Source: Porphyromonadaceae bacterium FC4
GTDB lineage: Bacteria; Bacteroidota; Bacteroidia; Bacteroidales; Porphyromonadaceae
NCBI GenBank assembly: GCA_900120395.1
Contig: LT635553.1
Coordinates: 86,720-150,719 of the forward strand
Length of the DNA: 64,000 bases
Direction of reading: 5' to 3'
The notes under the pieces were generated by a model. The model was not told where the DNA came from and searched no databases. It worked only from the letters and a program-made list of their open reading frames with translations. The translations under genes and the position numbers were made by a program. Positions 9,272 to 16,566 of this stretch are shown here, piece after piece (the stretch's first letter is position 1; each line of letters opens with the position of its first letter).

Positions 9272-10618
9272 ATGAGACGCCATACCCGTATCCTACTCAC
9301 ACTCCTCCTGTCGGCTCCCATCGCCCTCACAGCACAGGAGCTCAAGCCCTCCATGACCCTCAGGGAGTGCGTGGAGTATGCACAGATGCACAGTCCTCAG
9401 ACCCTTTCACTCACCCCGCAACTCGAGAGCATGACCCTGAGCGAGCAGCTGGCCAAGCAGGCGTTCCTCCCCAACCTCAACGCTGGAGTGAGCGAAAACG
9501 CCTCCTTCGGCAGATCCCAGGGCAAGGACGGAGTCTTTAGGGACATCTCCAGTGCCAATACCTCCTTCTCTATCTCTACGCAGATGGACCTATTTCAGGG
9601 CGGAGCACGCTGGTGGAGCCTCCAAAAAGCCAAGGAGACCCTCAAGACCAAGGACTACATCATCGCCGACGTGATGGACAACATAGCCCTGCAGACCACA
9701 CAGGACTACATCACCCTACTGCTAGCCAAGCAGATGGTAGTCGTGGCTCAGGAAAATCTCTCCCTCTCTCAGCAGCTTTTGCGCGAGACGGAGCAGCAGG
9801 TTGAGGCAGGCAAGCTCCCCATAGGCAACCGCATCCAGATCGAGTCGCAGGTGGGGCAGGCACTACTCACGCTCAAGGAAGCAGAGGTGGATGCCGAGCG
9901 CGCCATGCGCCTGCTCCTCCTCGGGATGGGCGTGACCGACAGGAGTGTCGTGCTTGACCCACCCACTCCCTCTATAGAGGAGGTATCCGATCAAGTGGAG
10001 CGCACCCCGCTCAGTTCGCGTGACCCTCTCTGGATTCGTCCTGCGACACGCCTTGCCGAAGTCAATGCCACCCTTGCCGAGTACGACATCAAGCGCGCCA
10101 AGAGTGCCTACTGGCCCTCCCTTTCGCTCAACGCCGGGTACAGCAATGGGTACTACTACAACTTTGGCGACGAGGCGATCGAGAAGATGAACATCCCCTT
10201 CAAAGACCAGATGAGCCAAAATGGACGCACCTTTGTCGGTGTCTCGCTAGCCATACCGATCTACAACCGAGGACAAGTCTGGGGACAAGTCCGCCAGGCG
10301 ACACTCCAGCAGCTGAACCTCAGGACCCAGTACATCCAAAAGTCCTACCAAGATGAGCAAAACCTACTCTTAGCCGAGACCGACCTCCGCAAAGCTGAGG
10401 AGCAGTACCGGATCTCCGGCGAAAACCGCCGCCTCACCCGAGAAGCGCTGGACATAGCCGACCTCGAGTACAAGGCGGGACGTATCACCACCTACGAGTG
10501 GGAGCAGGCAAAGAACAAGCACATCCAAGCCCAAGCACAATACGTGCAGTCGATCTACACCCGGTTGCTGCGGACCATCAACCTCAACTACTTCTATACC
10601 GGCGTCCTAGACTTCTAA
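9272..10618 (+). CDS. TolC-family outer membrane efflux channel
   Basis: 448 residues. Signal peptide (MRRHTRILLTLLLSAPIALTA) followed by two OEP repeats rich in long Gln/Glu helices, such as ENLSLSQQLLRETEQQVEAG and ETDLRKAEEQYRISGENRRL. It forms the trimeric outer-membrane exit duct. Being last in the operon, and followed by a strong terminator, it completes a self-contained MacAB-TolC-like exporter. The substrate (drug, peptide, haem or lipid) cannot be told from sequence. Confidence 0.92.
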   Translation: MRRHTRILLTLLLSAPIALTAQELKPSMTLRECVEYAQMHSPQTLSLTPQLESMTLSEQLAKQAFLPNLNAGVSENASFGRSQGKDGVFRDISSANTSFSISTQMDLFQGGARWWSLQKAKETLKTKDYIIADVMDNIALQTTQDYITLLLAKQMVVVAQENLSLSQQLLRETEQQVEAGKLPIGNRIQIESQVGQALLTLKEAEVDAERAMRLLLLGMGVTDRSVVLDPPTPSIEEVSDQVERTPLSSRDPLWIRPATRLAEVNATLAEYDIKRAKSAYWPSLSLNAGYSNGYYYNFGDEAIEKMNIPFKDQMSQNGRTFVGVSLAIPIYNRGQVWGQVRQATLQQLNLRTQYIQKSYQDEQNLLLAETDLRKAEEQYRISGENRRLTREALDIADLEYKAGRITTYEWEQAKNKHIQAQAQYVQSIYTRLLRTINLNYFYTGVLDF

Positions 10619-10645
10619 GGCTGCCAAAAAGGATCAAACACAAAA

Positions 10646-10695
10646 TAATCCATGATGGACCCTCACCCGACGGTGCTCCATCATGGATTTCTTAT
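10646..10695 (+). terminator. Intrinsic terminator of the efflux operon
   Basis: Perfect 13-bp stem AATCCATGATGGA / TCCATCATGGATT (10647-10659 and 10677-10689), then TTCTTATT. It separates the plus-strand efflux operon from the convergent ABC importer. Confidence 0.85.
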
Positions 10696-10721
10696 TATAC
10701 CTCCCACCCCGAGATCGACCA

Positions 10722-11504
10722 CTACGCCCCGCTCTCTTTTTCGGGCAGCGTCAGGTGGATGGTGGCAGTGGCGGGATCAAAGCGGACATTGGGGCCGGTG
10801 AATAGCTGCTCGACCAGTCCTGCCGTACGCATCTCGTCAGTGGGCAGGTGATGCAGGTGCGGAGGAGCGAGCAGCATGATCGAGTCGCACAGCTGAAAAG
10901 CGATATCCAGCTCGTGGGTACTAAAGAGGATCAGCTTGCCCTGTGTGTGGGCTATATTCCGGAGGAGCAGACCAATCTCGTACCGATTGGGCAGGTCCAA
11001 AAAAGCGGTCGGCTCGTCCAGCAGTACCACCGGCGTATCCTGTGCAATGGCTCGCGCGATCATCGTCCGTTGCAGCTCCCCATCACTCATCGTAGCGAGT
11101 GTGTGTTTCTCATGGCCTGCCATACCGGTGAGGCGTAGAGCCTCATGGATGCAGTCCTTGTCCGATGATCGGAGGGCGCCGATCCAGTCGGTATGCGGAG
11201 ACCGTCCCAGAGCGACCAGCTCGTACGCCGTCATGAGGGGATTTCGGATCCGCTTGGTACTGACGACACTGACCAGCTGCGCCCGGACCCGGGGGGAGAG
11301 CCCGGCAAGGTCTTGTCCATCCAGCAGGACCGATCCTTTTGGCAGAGGGAGCGTCCCTGCGAGGTGCCGGAGGAGGGTACTCTTTCCCGCAGCATTTCGT
11401 CCGAGCAGAGCCACCAGCGAGCCGGAGGAGCAGGTCGTGGTGACCTCCTGCAGCAGGTGATGACCGGGATAGCCGGTAGTGATATGATCCAGGACCAGCT
11501 CCAT
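10722..11504 (-). CDS. FecE/BtuD-type ABC importer ATP-binding protein
   Basis: 260 residues. Walker A LLGRNAAGKST, variant signature MSDGELQR (in place of LSGGE), Walker B VVLLDEPTAFLD and switch His in STHELD. This is the ATPase of iron-siderophore, haem or vitamin B12 importers. The start is directly next to the stop of the permease gene (1-bp gap), so it belongs to one operon in the order binding protein, permease, ATPase. The C-terminal 50 residues (from LLAPPHLHHLPTDEM) match the usual regulatory tail of this class. Confidence 0.9.
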   Translation of the reverse strand: MELVLDHITTGYPGHHLLQEVTTTCSSGSLVALLGRNAAGKSTLLRHLAGTLPLPKGSVLLDGQDLAGLSPRVRAQLVSVVSTKRIRNPLMTAYELVALGRSPHTDWIGALRSSDKDCIHEALRLTGMAGHEKHTLATMSDGELQRTMIARAIAQDTPVVLLDEPTAFLDLPNRYEIGLLLRNIAHTQGKLILFSTHELDIAFQLCDSIMLLAPPHLHHLPTDEMRTAGLVEQLFTGPNVRFDPATATIHLTLPEKESGA

Positions 11505-11505
11505 A

Positions 11506-12501
11506 TCAGCGGTAGTTGAGCTGTCTGAGGATGACCCACAGGATGATGGGGACCCCGAGGAGTGCCGTGACGGAGTTGATCGGGATCAAGAAGAGCTTCG
11601 CCAGCATATTGCAGAGGAGCATGCTGCAGGTACCGATCAGAGCCGTAGCAGGGACGAGGATGCGGTGGTCGGAGGTCTTGAATAAAAAGCGCGCCACGTG
11701 GGGGACCGCCAGCCCGATGAACCCGATCGGCCCGCAAAAGGCGGTCACCGTACCGGTCATGAGTGCGGTACTGCCCAGGATCAAGAGACGTGTCTTGCGG
11801 ATGTTGAGCCCCATAGTGCCGGCGTAGTGGTCACCGAGGAGCAGGAGGTTGAGCGGCTTGATGCACGCCACAGCGGCACCGACCCCGATCACGATGATCG
11901 GCAGCATGATCAGGAGGTAGTCCCGGGTGACGCCACTGAGCGACCCCAGGCTCCACAGGGTGTACACTTTCAGCTGCTCCGCCGAGGAGTAGTACTGCAG
12001 GATCTGAATGATCGAGGAGACCACATAGCTGAGCATCACCCCGATGATGAGAACCCCGAAGATATTGTCAATCCGCCGACTGAGCGCCAGTATCAGGAAC
12101 ATCACAGCAAGTGCGCCTAGGAATCCGGCACCCAGGATCCCAATGCCACTGATGGGCAAACCCAGCAGTGGGACACCCAGCACAAAAAGAGCAACGCCCA
12201 GACCGGTACCGCTGCTGACCCCTAAGATGTACGGGTCGGCAAGGGGGTTTTGGAAGACCGTCTGCATCATCAGCCCACACAGGGGCAGCGCCACCCCGAT
12301 CAGCAGTGCCACCAGCGTGCGGGTACTGCGTACGGTGAGCAGGATGTGCCGAAGCACCGGATCCTCGTCCGTAGTCAGTGCACGCCACAGCGTCCCGGGG
12401 CTCTGCAGCCGGTCACCTACCATCAGGTCTGCGACGAGCAGGACGACAGCAAGCACTACAAGCAAAGTGAACGAGAGAGAGGTGCGGGCTTTGGGTTCCA
12501 A
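11506..12501 (-). CDS. FecCD-family ABC importer permease
   Basis: 331 residues, about ten hydrophobic helices, with family hallmarks RTLVALLIGVALPLCGLMMQ, NPLADPYILGVSSGTGLG and GPIGFIGLAVPHVAR. FecCD/BtuC permeases form the dimeric channel for siderophore, haem or cobalamin. The length is typical. It lies 28 bp downstream of the binding-protein gene on the same strand. Confidence 0.93.
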   Translation of the reverse strand: MEPKARTSLSFTLLVVLAVVLLVADLMVGDRLQSPGTLWRALTTDEDPVLRHILLTVRSTRTLVALLIGVALPLCGLMMQTVFQNPLADPYILGVSSGTGLGVALFVLGVPLLGLPISGIGILGAGFLGALAVMFLILALSRRIDNIFGVLIIGVMLSYVVSSIIQILQYYSSAEQLKVYTLWSLGSLSGVTRDYLLIMLPIIVIGVGAAVACIKPLNLLLLGDHYAGTMGLNIRKTRLLILGSTALMTGTVTAFCGPIGFIGLAVPHVARFLFKTSDHRILVPATALIGTCSMLLCNMLAKLFLIPINSVTALLGVPIILWVILRQLNYR

Positions 12502-12529
12502 GTCGACAAGTTGCTTTTAGGGGGTTGTA

Positions 12530-13669
12530 TCAGTGCACCGATATATGTCGGTAGTACACCGGCTCGTGCTCCATGAGCTCGGGGTGAAAGATGGAGACCA
12601 GGTCTGCCAGGATGACATCCGGCTCCACCGGACCGGTCTCAAAGTAGGCATTCCCCCCGGCATCGTTGGTGATCCGATTGTTGTTGTACAGATGATCCTC
12701 CTGTATCGGTCGGATAGTGCTCGAGCGCGCCATCAGGGCGGGTGGGAGATCCCGGTACTCGGTCACCATACCCAGGTGGAGCCAGTAGTCTGCCTTTTGT
12801 AGGTACTCGATGGCGGTCTCCATGCCGATCTGCTGCATCTCGCCCCGCTCATCGCTGCCATAAAAGGGGACACTCCCCGCATCGGTCAGAAGGGTGGTCT
12901 GAAAAGAAGCCTTCGGCGGCAGCTGCCAGACATCGTTATAGGGGAGGTTGAGCATCACGGTTGGGAGCACCTCGGCTTGGGCTGCCACCTCTCGCACACG
13001 GCTGTATCGGCTGCTGACCTCGTGCTGGTAGCGGATCGCCCGGTCCCGACGATCGAGCAGCTCGCCTGCAGCCACGATCCACTCACTCTTGCCCAGCGGG
13101 TGCTCCTCCAGATACTCACCAAAGTAGATGTAGGGCACCTTCAGCTCATCCAGCTTATTGGTCACCGTCGTATTGGCACTCTCCTGTCCGTAGAGCAGTA
13201 CCACATCGGGAGTCAGGCTGAGGAGTAGCTCATAGTTGAGGTCAAAGCCCAGGTCGCGCACGCCGTTCAAGGGGTCACGGAGGTAGGCGTTGGTGACATA
13301 GGGCAGTCCGCTGACCCCCACTATGCGCTGCACTGCGCCCAGTCTGTCTAGCATGCCGATGTAGGAGGAGCTGAGCACCACGATCCGCTGAGGGTCTGCC
13401 GGCACCACCGTTCCGACAAATCCTTTCGGCGGCTGCTCGTCGCCTCGGCGGACAAAGGCATCGCGGTACTCACCGCTTGCCCCCATCCAGGGGTTCTTGG
13501 AGCGGATGACGGTGCTGGCACAGCCATCCAGAGAATAGACCTCAAACCCCGAAGCATACTCGGGCGTGTAGAGGGGAGAGAGGAGCTCCTCATAGTCGGT
13601 GGTGTTGTTTTTTCCACACGACACCAGGAGGCACATCAGGAGCAGGGGGAGGGACAGATAGTACTTCAT
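12530..13669 (-). CDS. Lipoprotein substrate-binding component of the FecCD-type importer
   Basis: 379 residues from the ATG at 13669. This start gives a signal peptide with lipobox (LLVSC); the longer in-frame extension upstream runs across a likely promoter and is rejected. The TroA/BtuF-type fold is visible as RIVVLSSSYIGMLDRLGAV, then LNYELLLSLTPDVVLLYG, and a C-terminal lobe. It captures an iron complex, haem or corrinoid for the adjoining permease. No cobalamin riboswitch is seen upstream, so B12 is not specially favoured. First gene of the operon. Confidence 0.88.
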   Translation of the reverse strand: MKYYLSLPLLLMCLLVSCGKNNTTDYEELLSPLYTPEYASGFEVYSLDGCASTVIRSKNPWMGASGEYRDAFVRRGDEQPPKGFVGTVVPADPQRIVVLSSSYIGMLDRLGAVQRIVGVSGLPYVTNAYLRDPLNGVRDLGFDLNYELLLSLTPDVVLLYGQESANTTVTNKLDELKVPYIYFGEYLEEHPLGKSEWIVAAGELLDRRDRAIRYQHEVSSRYSRVREVAAQAEVLPTVMLNLPYNDVWQLPPKASFQTTLLTDAGSVPFYGSDERGEMQQIGMETAIEYLQKADYWLHLGMVTEYRDLPPALMARSSTIRPIQEDHLYNNNRITNDAGGNAYFETGPVEPDVILADLVSIFHPELMEHEPVYYRHISVH

Positions 13670-13691
13670 ATAGCCAATAAATCTACTGAAG

Positions 13692-13715
13692 CAAATGTAC
13701 CATATATAATGGTAC
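13692..13715 (-). promoter_or_regulatory. Promoter with overlapping palindrome upstream of the ABC importer
   Basis: On the minus strand, TACATTTG (13692-13699) fits the TAnnTTTG -7 element. Just upstream and overlapping it is a 19-bp inverted repeat, GTACCATATATAATGGTAC on the plus strand (13697-13715), placed where an operator would block RNA polymerase. A TTTG lies about 23 bp upstream of the -7, slightly longer than usual. An iron- or haem-responsive repressor site is an inference. Confidence 0.5.
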
Positions 13716-13766
13716 CGACAGACAAAAGTCCCCACTTATTGGCGACAATCGCACCGAAAACGGCAG

Positions 13767-13885
13767 CAATTTTTCTACTGCGGATTGGAGCAAAAAAAAT
13801 GGACGGATAGTAGCGAAAAGTTTCCAGTAGGAAAGAGAATGATTTGACGGATAGAAGAGAACTGTTTCCAGTAGGAAACTTTTGA
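13767..13885 (+). repeat. Interspersed hairpin repeat, copy 2
   Basis: Left flank hairpin (CAATTTTTCTACTGC to GAGCAAAAAAAA), then GACGGATAGTAGCGAAAA, hairpin core TTTCCAGTAGGAAA, second GACGGATAG at 44-bp period, and second core ending GGAAACTTTT. It lies between divergent genes. The right flank motif seen in other copies is replaced here by the GACCCCGGAGGGG palindrome cluster. Confidence 0.9.
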
Positions 13886-13900
13886 CCCTGCGGAGCCGAG

Positions 13901-14095
13901 TCTATGCCGACCCCGGAGGGGTAGTTATAGGGTTTGATTGTTTCGTGAAGCGGATAGGGGGATGCCGACCCCGGAGGGGTCGTTTTTTCGTAGCCCGGAT
14001 GTCGAGGTGCGGAGCGCCGAAGACCCCGGGGAAACAATGACTGAATACCTCCCTCCGACCCCGCCAGGGGTCGCCGAGACCTGCTTTCCGACGGG
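13901..14095. repeat. Cluster of GACCCCGGAGGGGTC-type palindromes
   Basis: Intact or eroded copies occur near 13909, 13967, 14022 and 14056 (GACCCCGGAGGGGT twice, GACCCCGGGG, GACCCCGCCAGGGGTC). The first two are 58 bp apart and both are preceded by ATGCC. Such GC-rich short palindromes occur between genes in many Bacteroidetes and can be REP-like. They are much richer in GC than the neighbouring hairpin repeat, so they are a separate family. Confidence 0.65.
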
Positions 14096-14120
14096 GTTTG
14101 CCTTTCGAGAGTCCAAAAGG

Positions 14121-14152
14121 TTAGGTGATCAGGTTAGAAATACGTACCTTTG
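14121..14152 (+). promoter_or_regulatory. Promoter of the rubredoxin gene
   Basis: TTAG (14121-14124), 20-bp spacer, TACCTTTG (14145-14152), which fits the Bacteroidetes -33/-7 pattern. The -7 is 53 bp before the ATG. Confidence 0.6.
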
Positions 14153-14204
14153 TCTTGCTAACTAAGAGTATAATCTTCTCTAACAAACAAAACGAAAAAC
14201 AACT

Positions 14205-14369
14205 ATGAAGAAGTACGAATGCCAGCCCTGCGGCTGGATCTATGACCCCGAAGTGGGTGATCCCGATGGTGGCATCGAGCCGGGAACTGCATTTGAGGAC
14301 ATTCCGGATGACTGGGTATGCCCTGTATGTGGTGCATCAAAGGAAGACTTTGAGCCGGTTGAGGACTAA
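14205..14369 (+). CDS. Rubredoxin
   Basis: 54-residue protein, [18 protein letters not shown] at the N-terminus and [17 protein letters not shown] near the C-terminus. The two pairs CxxCGW and CPxCG give the Fe(Cys)4 site, and length and acidity are typical. Rubredoxin is a small cytoplasmic one-electron carrier that in anaerobes often feeds peroxide- or oxygen-reducing enzymes. It has its own promoter and terminator, so it is monocistronic. The partner reductase is not in this window. Confidence 0.96.
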   Translation: MKKYECQPCGWIYDPEVGDPDGGIEPGTAFEDIPDDWVCPVCGASKEDFEPVED

Positions 14370-14394
14370 TCTTTAGATCCGAAACGATAAACAA

Positions 14395-14428
14395 GGGAGG
14401 CACGGTGTGTTTTTTACACCGTGCCTCC
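14395..14428 (+). terminator. Terminator of the rubredoxin gene
   Basis: Perfect 13-bp stem GGAGGCACGGTGT / ACACCGTGCCTCC with a T-rich loop. The downstream tail is not strongly T-rich, but the stem is very stable. Confidence 0.65.
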
Positions 14429-14605
14429 TGCTGTTTGTGCCGGGAATTTGGAGGGTAAGGACTGCCGGTGTCCCGAAAGAGATATATTTTGGATAACTTT
14501 ACCGTACTATTATGTCAGTCGGTCCGTAGGAGTGCCGGCACCTTGTGCGCAGAGCGCAAGCATGAGTCACATCAAATACAAAAACGATAAAAGAAAATTA
14601 GGACG

Positions 14606-15517
14606 ATGAAACCAACACTAGTGGTACTCGCAGCCGGCATGGGCTCGAGGTATGGTGGGCTGAAGCAGATCGATGGCCTCGGCCCCAATGGCGAAACCAT
14701 CATGGACTACTCGATCTACGATGCTGTAGAGGCGGGGTTTGGGAAGGTAGTCTTTGTGATCCGCAAGGACTTTGAGGAGGATTTTCGCAAGACGATCGTG
14801 AGCAAGTATGAGAAGCACCTGCCTATAGAGGTGGTCTTTCAGGACCTGAACGATCTGCCCGAGGGCTACAGCGCTCCCGAAGATCGCACCAAGCCGTGGG
14901 GTACCAACCACGCTGTCATGATGGCAGAGGAAAAGATCTGCGAGCCTTTTGCGGTGATCAATGCGGACGACTTCTACGGTCGTGAGAGCTACGAGATCCT
15001 TGCCAACTTTCTCCAAGAGGTGAAGGATGAAAAAAGCCGGTACGCCATGGTCGGCTACCGCGTGGGCAACACCCTCAGCGAAGGGGGCTCCGTAGCACGC
15101 GGCGTGTGCGAGATGGACGAAGACGACTACCTCACGGGGGTCGTGGAGCGCACCGCCATACAGCGTAATGACAAGGGCGAGATCTGCTTCACAGACGAAG
15201 AGGGAAAGACGGTCGTCCTCAACGAGATGACTCCGGTGTCGATGAATATGTGGGGCTTCACTCCCGACTACTTTGAGCACAGCAAGAAGGCTTTCTGCGC
15301 TTTTCTGGACGCACACATGCATGAGCCAAAGAGCGAATTTTACATCCCTACGGTCGTGAATGACCTCATCCATGAGGGCAAGGCGACCTGCAAGGTGCTT
15401 GATACGCCGTCCAAGTGGTTTGGGGTAACGTATGCCACAGACCGCCCGGGCGTGGTGGCTAAGTTCAAAGAGCTGCACGACAAGGGACTCTATCCCGACA
15501 ACCTGCTCAACCACTAA
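14606..15517 (+). CDS. Sugar-phosphate nucleotidyltransferase family protein
   Basis: 303 residues with the N-terminal nucleotide-binding motif LAAGMGSRYGGLKQ, a variant of GxGxRxxPxTK. Conserved features further on include WGTNHAVMMAEE and INADDFYGRESYEIL, where Asp-Asp is the metal site. These enzymes transfer NMP from NTP to a sugar phosphate. The exact sugar is not identifiable; this short Bacteroidetes-type member is not a clear RmlA or GalU. It is followed closely by miaA. Upstream, TAACTTTA near 14492 is only a weak -7 match. Confidence 0.85.
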   Translation: MKPTLVVLAAGMGSRYGGLKQIDGLGPNGETIMDYSIYDAVEAGFGKVVFVIRKDFEEDFRKTIVSKYEKHLPIEVVFQDLNDLPEGYSAPEDRTKPWGTNHAVMMAEEKICEPFAVINADDFYGRESYEILANFLQEVKDEKSRYAMVGYRVGNTLSEGGSVARGVCEMDEDDYLTGVVERTAIQRNDKGEICFTDEEGKTVVLNEMTPVSMNMWGFTPDYFEHSKKAFCAFLDAHMHEPKSEFYIPTVVNDLIHEGKATCKVLDTPSKWFGVTYATDRPGVVAKFKELHDKGLYPDNLLNH

Positions 15518-15530
15518 AAGCCCCCGCACC

Positions 15531-16424
15531 ATCACCGACCTCATCACCATCACAGGTCCCACAGCTACCGGCAAGACTGCGGTGGCTGCGCAGCTGGCAT
15601 ACCTGCTGGGAAGCAGCATCCTGAGTGCTGACTCCCGGCAGGTGTACAGGGGCATGGACCTCGGTACCGGCAAAGACCTCAGCGAGTACACCGTGGAGGG
15701 CACCCGGGTACCCTACTACCTCATCGACATCTGTGAGCCGGGGGAGCGGTACAACCTCCACCGCTACCTCACAGATGCGCACGCCGTACTGGATCAGTTC
15801 CCGGACAGTCCCCCGCCGATACTGTGTGGCGGTACGGGACTGTATGTGGAGTCGCTGGTGCGTGGCTACGAGCTGAGCACGGCACCCGAAAACCTCGAGC
15901 TGCGCGAGCAGCTCGGTCACTGCTCCCTCCAAGAGCTCCAAGAGCAGGCAAGGGGTCTCCCCGTAGAGGATCCGCAGAACCCCCGCCGACTCATCAGAGC
16001 GATAGAGGTAGACCGGTACTTCAAGGAGCAGGGCAGACCTCCCGAGGTCATCAGCCGCCCACCGATGAGGGGTCCGGTCTTTTGCATCGATGTCTCGCGC
16101 GAAGTCAGGAGAGCACGCATATCGGCTCGCCTGAGGAGCCGTCTGCAGGAGGGCATGATCGAAGAGGTGGAGCGGCTCCTGGAGCAAGTGACTCCGGAGC
16201 AGCTCATCTACTACGGACTGGAGTACAAGTATGTGACCGAGTACGTCATCGGCAAGCGGACGTATGAGGAGCTGGTCCGCGACCTCGAGATCGCTATTCA
16301 CCAGTTTGCCAAGCGGCAGATGACCTGGTTCAGAGGGATGGAGCGCCGCGGCATACAGGTGACCTATATCCGGCCCCTCGACACCCCTCGCGCTACCGCC
16401 GACTACATCCGCTCCCTCCTCTAG
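15531..16424 (+). CDS. miaA: tRNA dimethylallyltransferase (start codon uncertain)
   Basis: Transfers a dimethylallyl group to A37 of tRNAs that read UNN codons. Visible motifs: P-loop GPTATGKT, SADSRQVYRGMDLGTGK, ICGGTGLY-like LCGGTGLYVESL, and a C-terminal QFAKRQMTWFR. The domain begins a few codons after the nucleotidyltransferase stop (15517), but there is no in-frame ATG, GTG or TTG between 15435 and the P-loop. The only canonical in-frame start, ATG 15432, would overlap the upstream gene by 86 bp and add out-of-frame-looking sequence. I give an approximate start at an ATC (15531); initiation at AUC/AUU, a very long overlap, or a base-call error are all possible. Confidence 0.85.
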   Translation: MTDLITITGPTATGKTAVAAQLAYLLGSSILSADSRQVYRGMDLGTGKDLSEYTVEGTRVPYYLIDICEPGERYNLHRYLTDAHAVLDQFPDSPPPILCGGTGLYVESLVRGYELSTAPENLELREQLGHCSLQELQEQARGLPVEDPQNPRRLIRAIEVDRYFKEQGRPPEVISRPPMRGPVFCIDVSREVRRARISARLRSRLQEGMIEEVERLLEQVTPEQLIYYGLEYKYVTEYVIGKRTYEELVRDLEIAIHQFAKRQMTWFRGMERRGIQVTYIRPLDTPRATADYIRSLL

Positions 16425-16514
16425 TCCCCACAGGAAGCAATGGGAGCAGAGAGGAAACTATTTGTCCCAATGACAGTGAAATGTGGAATGGGTGCTTATC
16501 TTGATACAAATGAG

Positions 16515-16522
16515 TAATTTTG
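16515..16522 (+). promoter_or_regulatory. Candidate -7 promoter element of the alaS operon
   Basis: TAATTTTG fits TAnnTTTG and lies 45 bp before the alaS ATG. No clear -33 element. Confidence 0.45.
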
Positions 16523-16566
16523 CGTGGAGGTGAGGGGTTAGCTCAGAGATAAATAAGCAAGACCGT

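Larger units (their letters stand above)
13670..14204. other. Intergenic region between the ABC importer and rubredoxin
   Basis: Divergent gap that holds a promoter/palindrome (minus), repeat copy 2, a cluster of GACCCCGGAGGGGTC palindromes and the rubredoxin promoter. No coding sequence is supported; the longer ORFs here read through repeats. Confidence 0.7.

Noticed and set aside
13670..13760. Cobalamin riboswitch upstream of the FecCD-type importer
   Set aside because: The leader is too short and lacks the B12-box; only a promoter and palindrome are seen.
15432..15517. miaA start at ATG 15432
   Set aside because: This would give an 86-bp overlap, and the extra residues are an out-of-frame reading of the nucleotidyltransferase C-terminus with no likeness to MiaA. 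Cannot be fully excluded.
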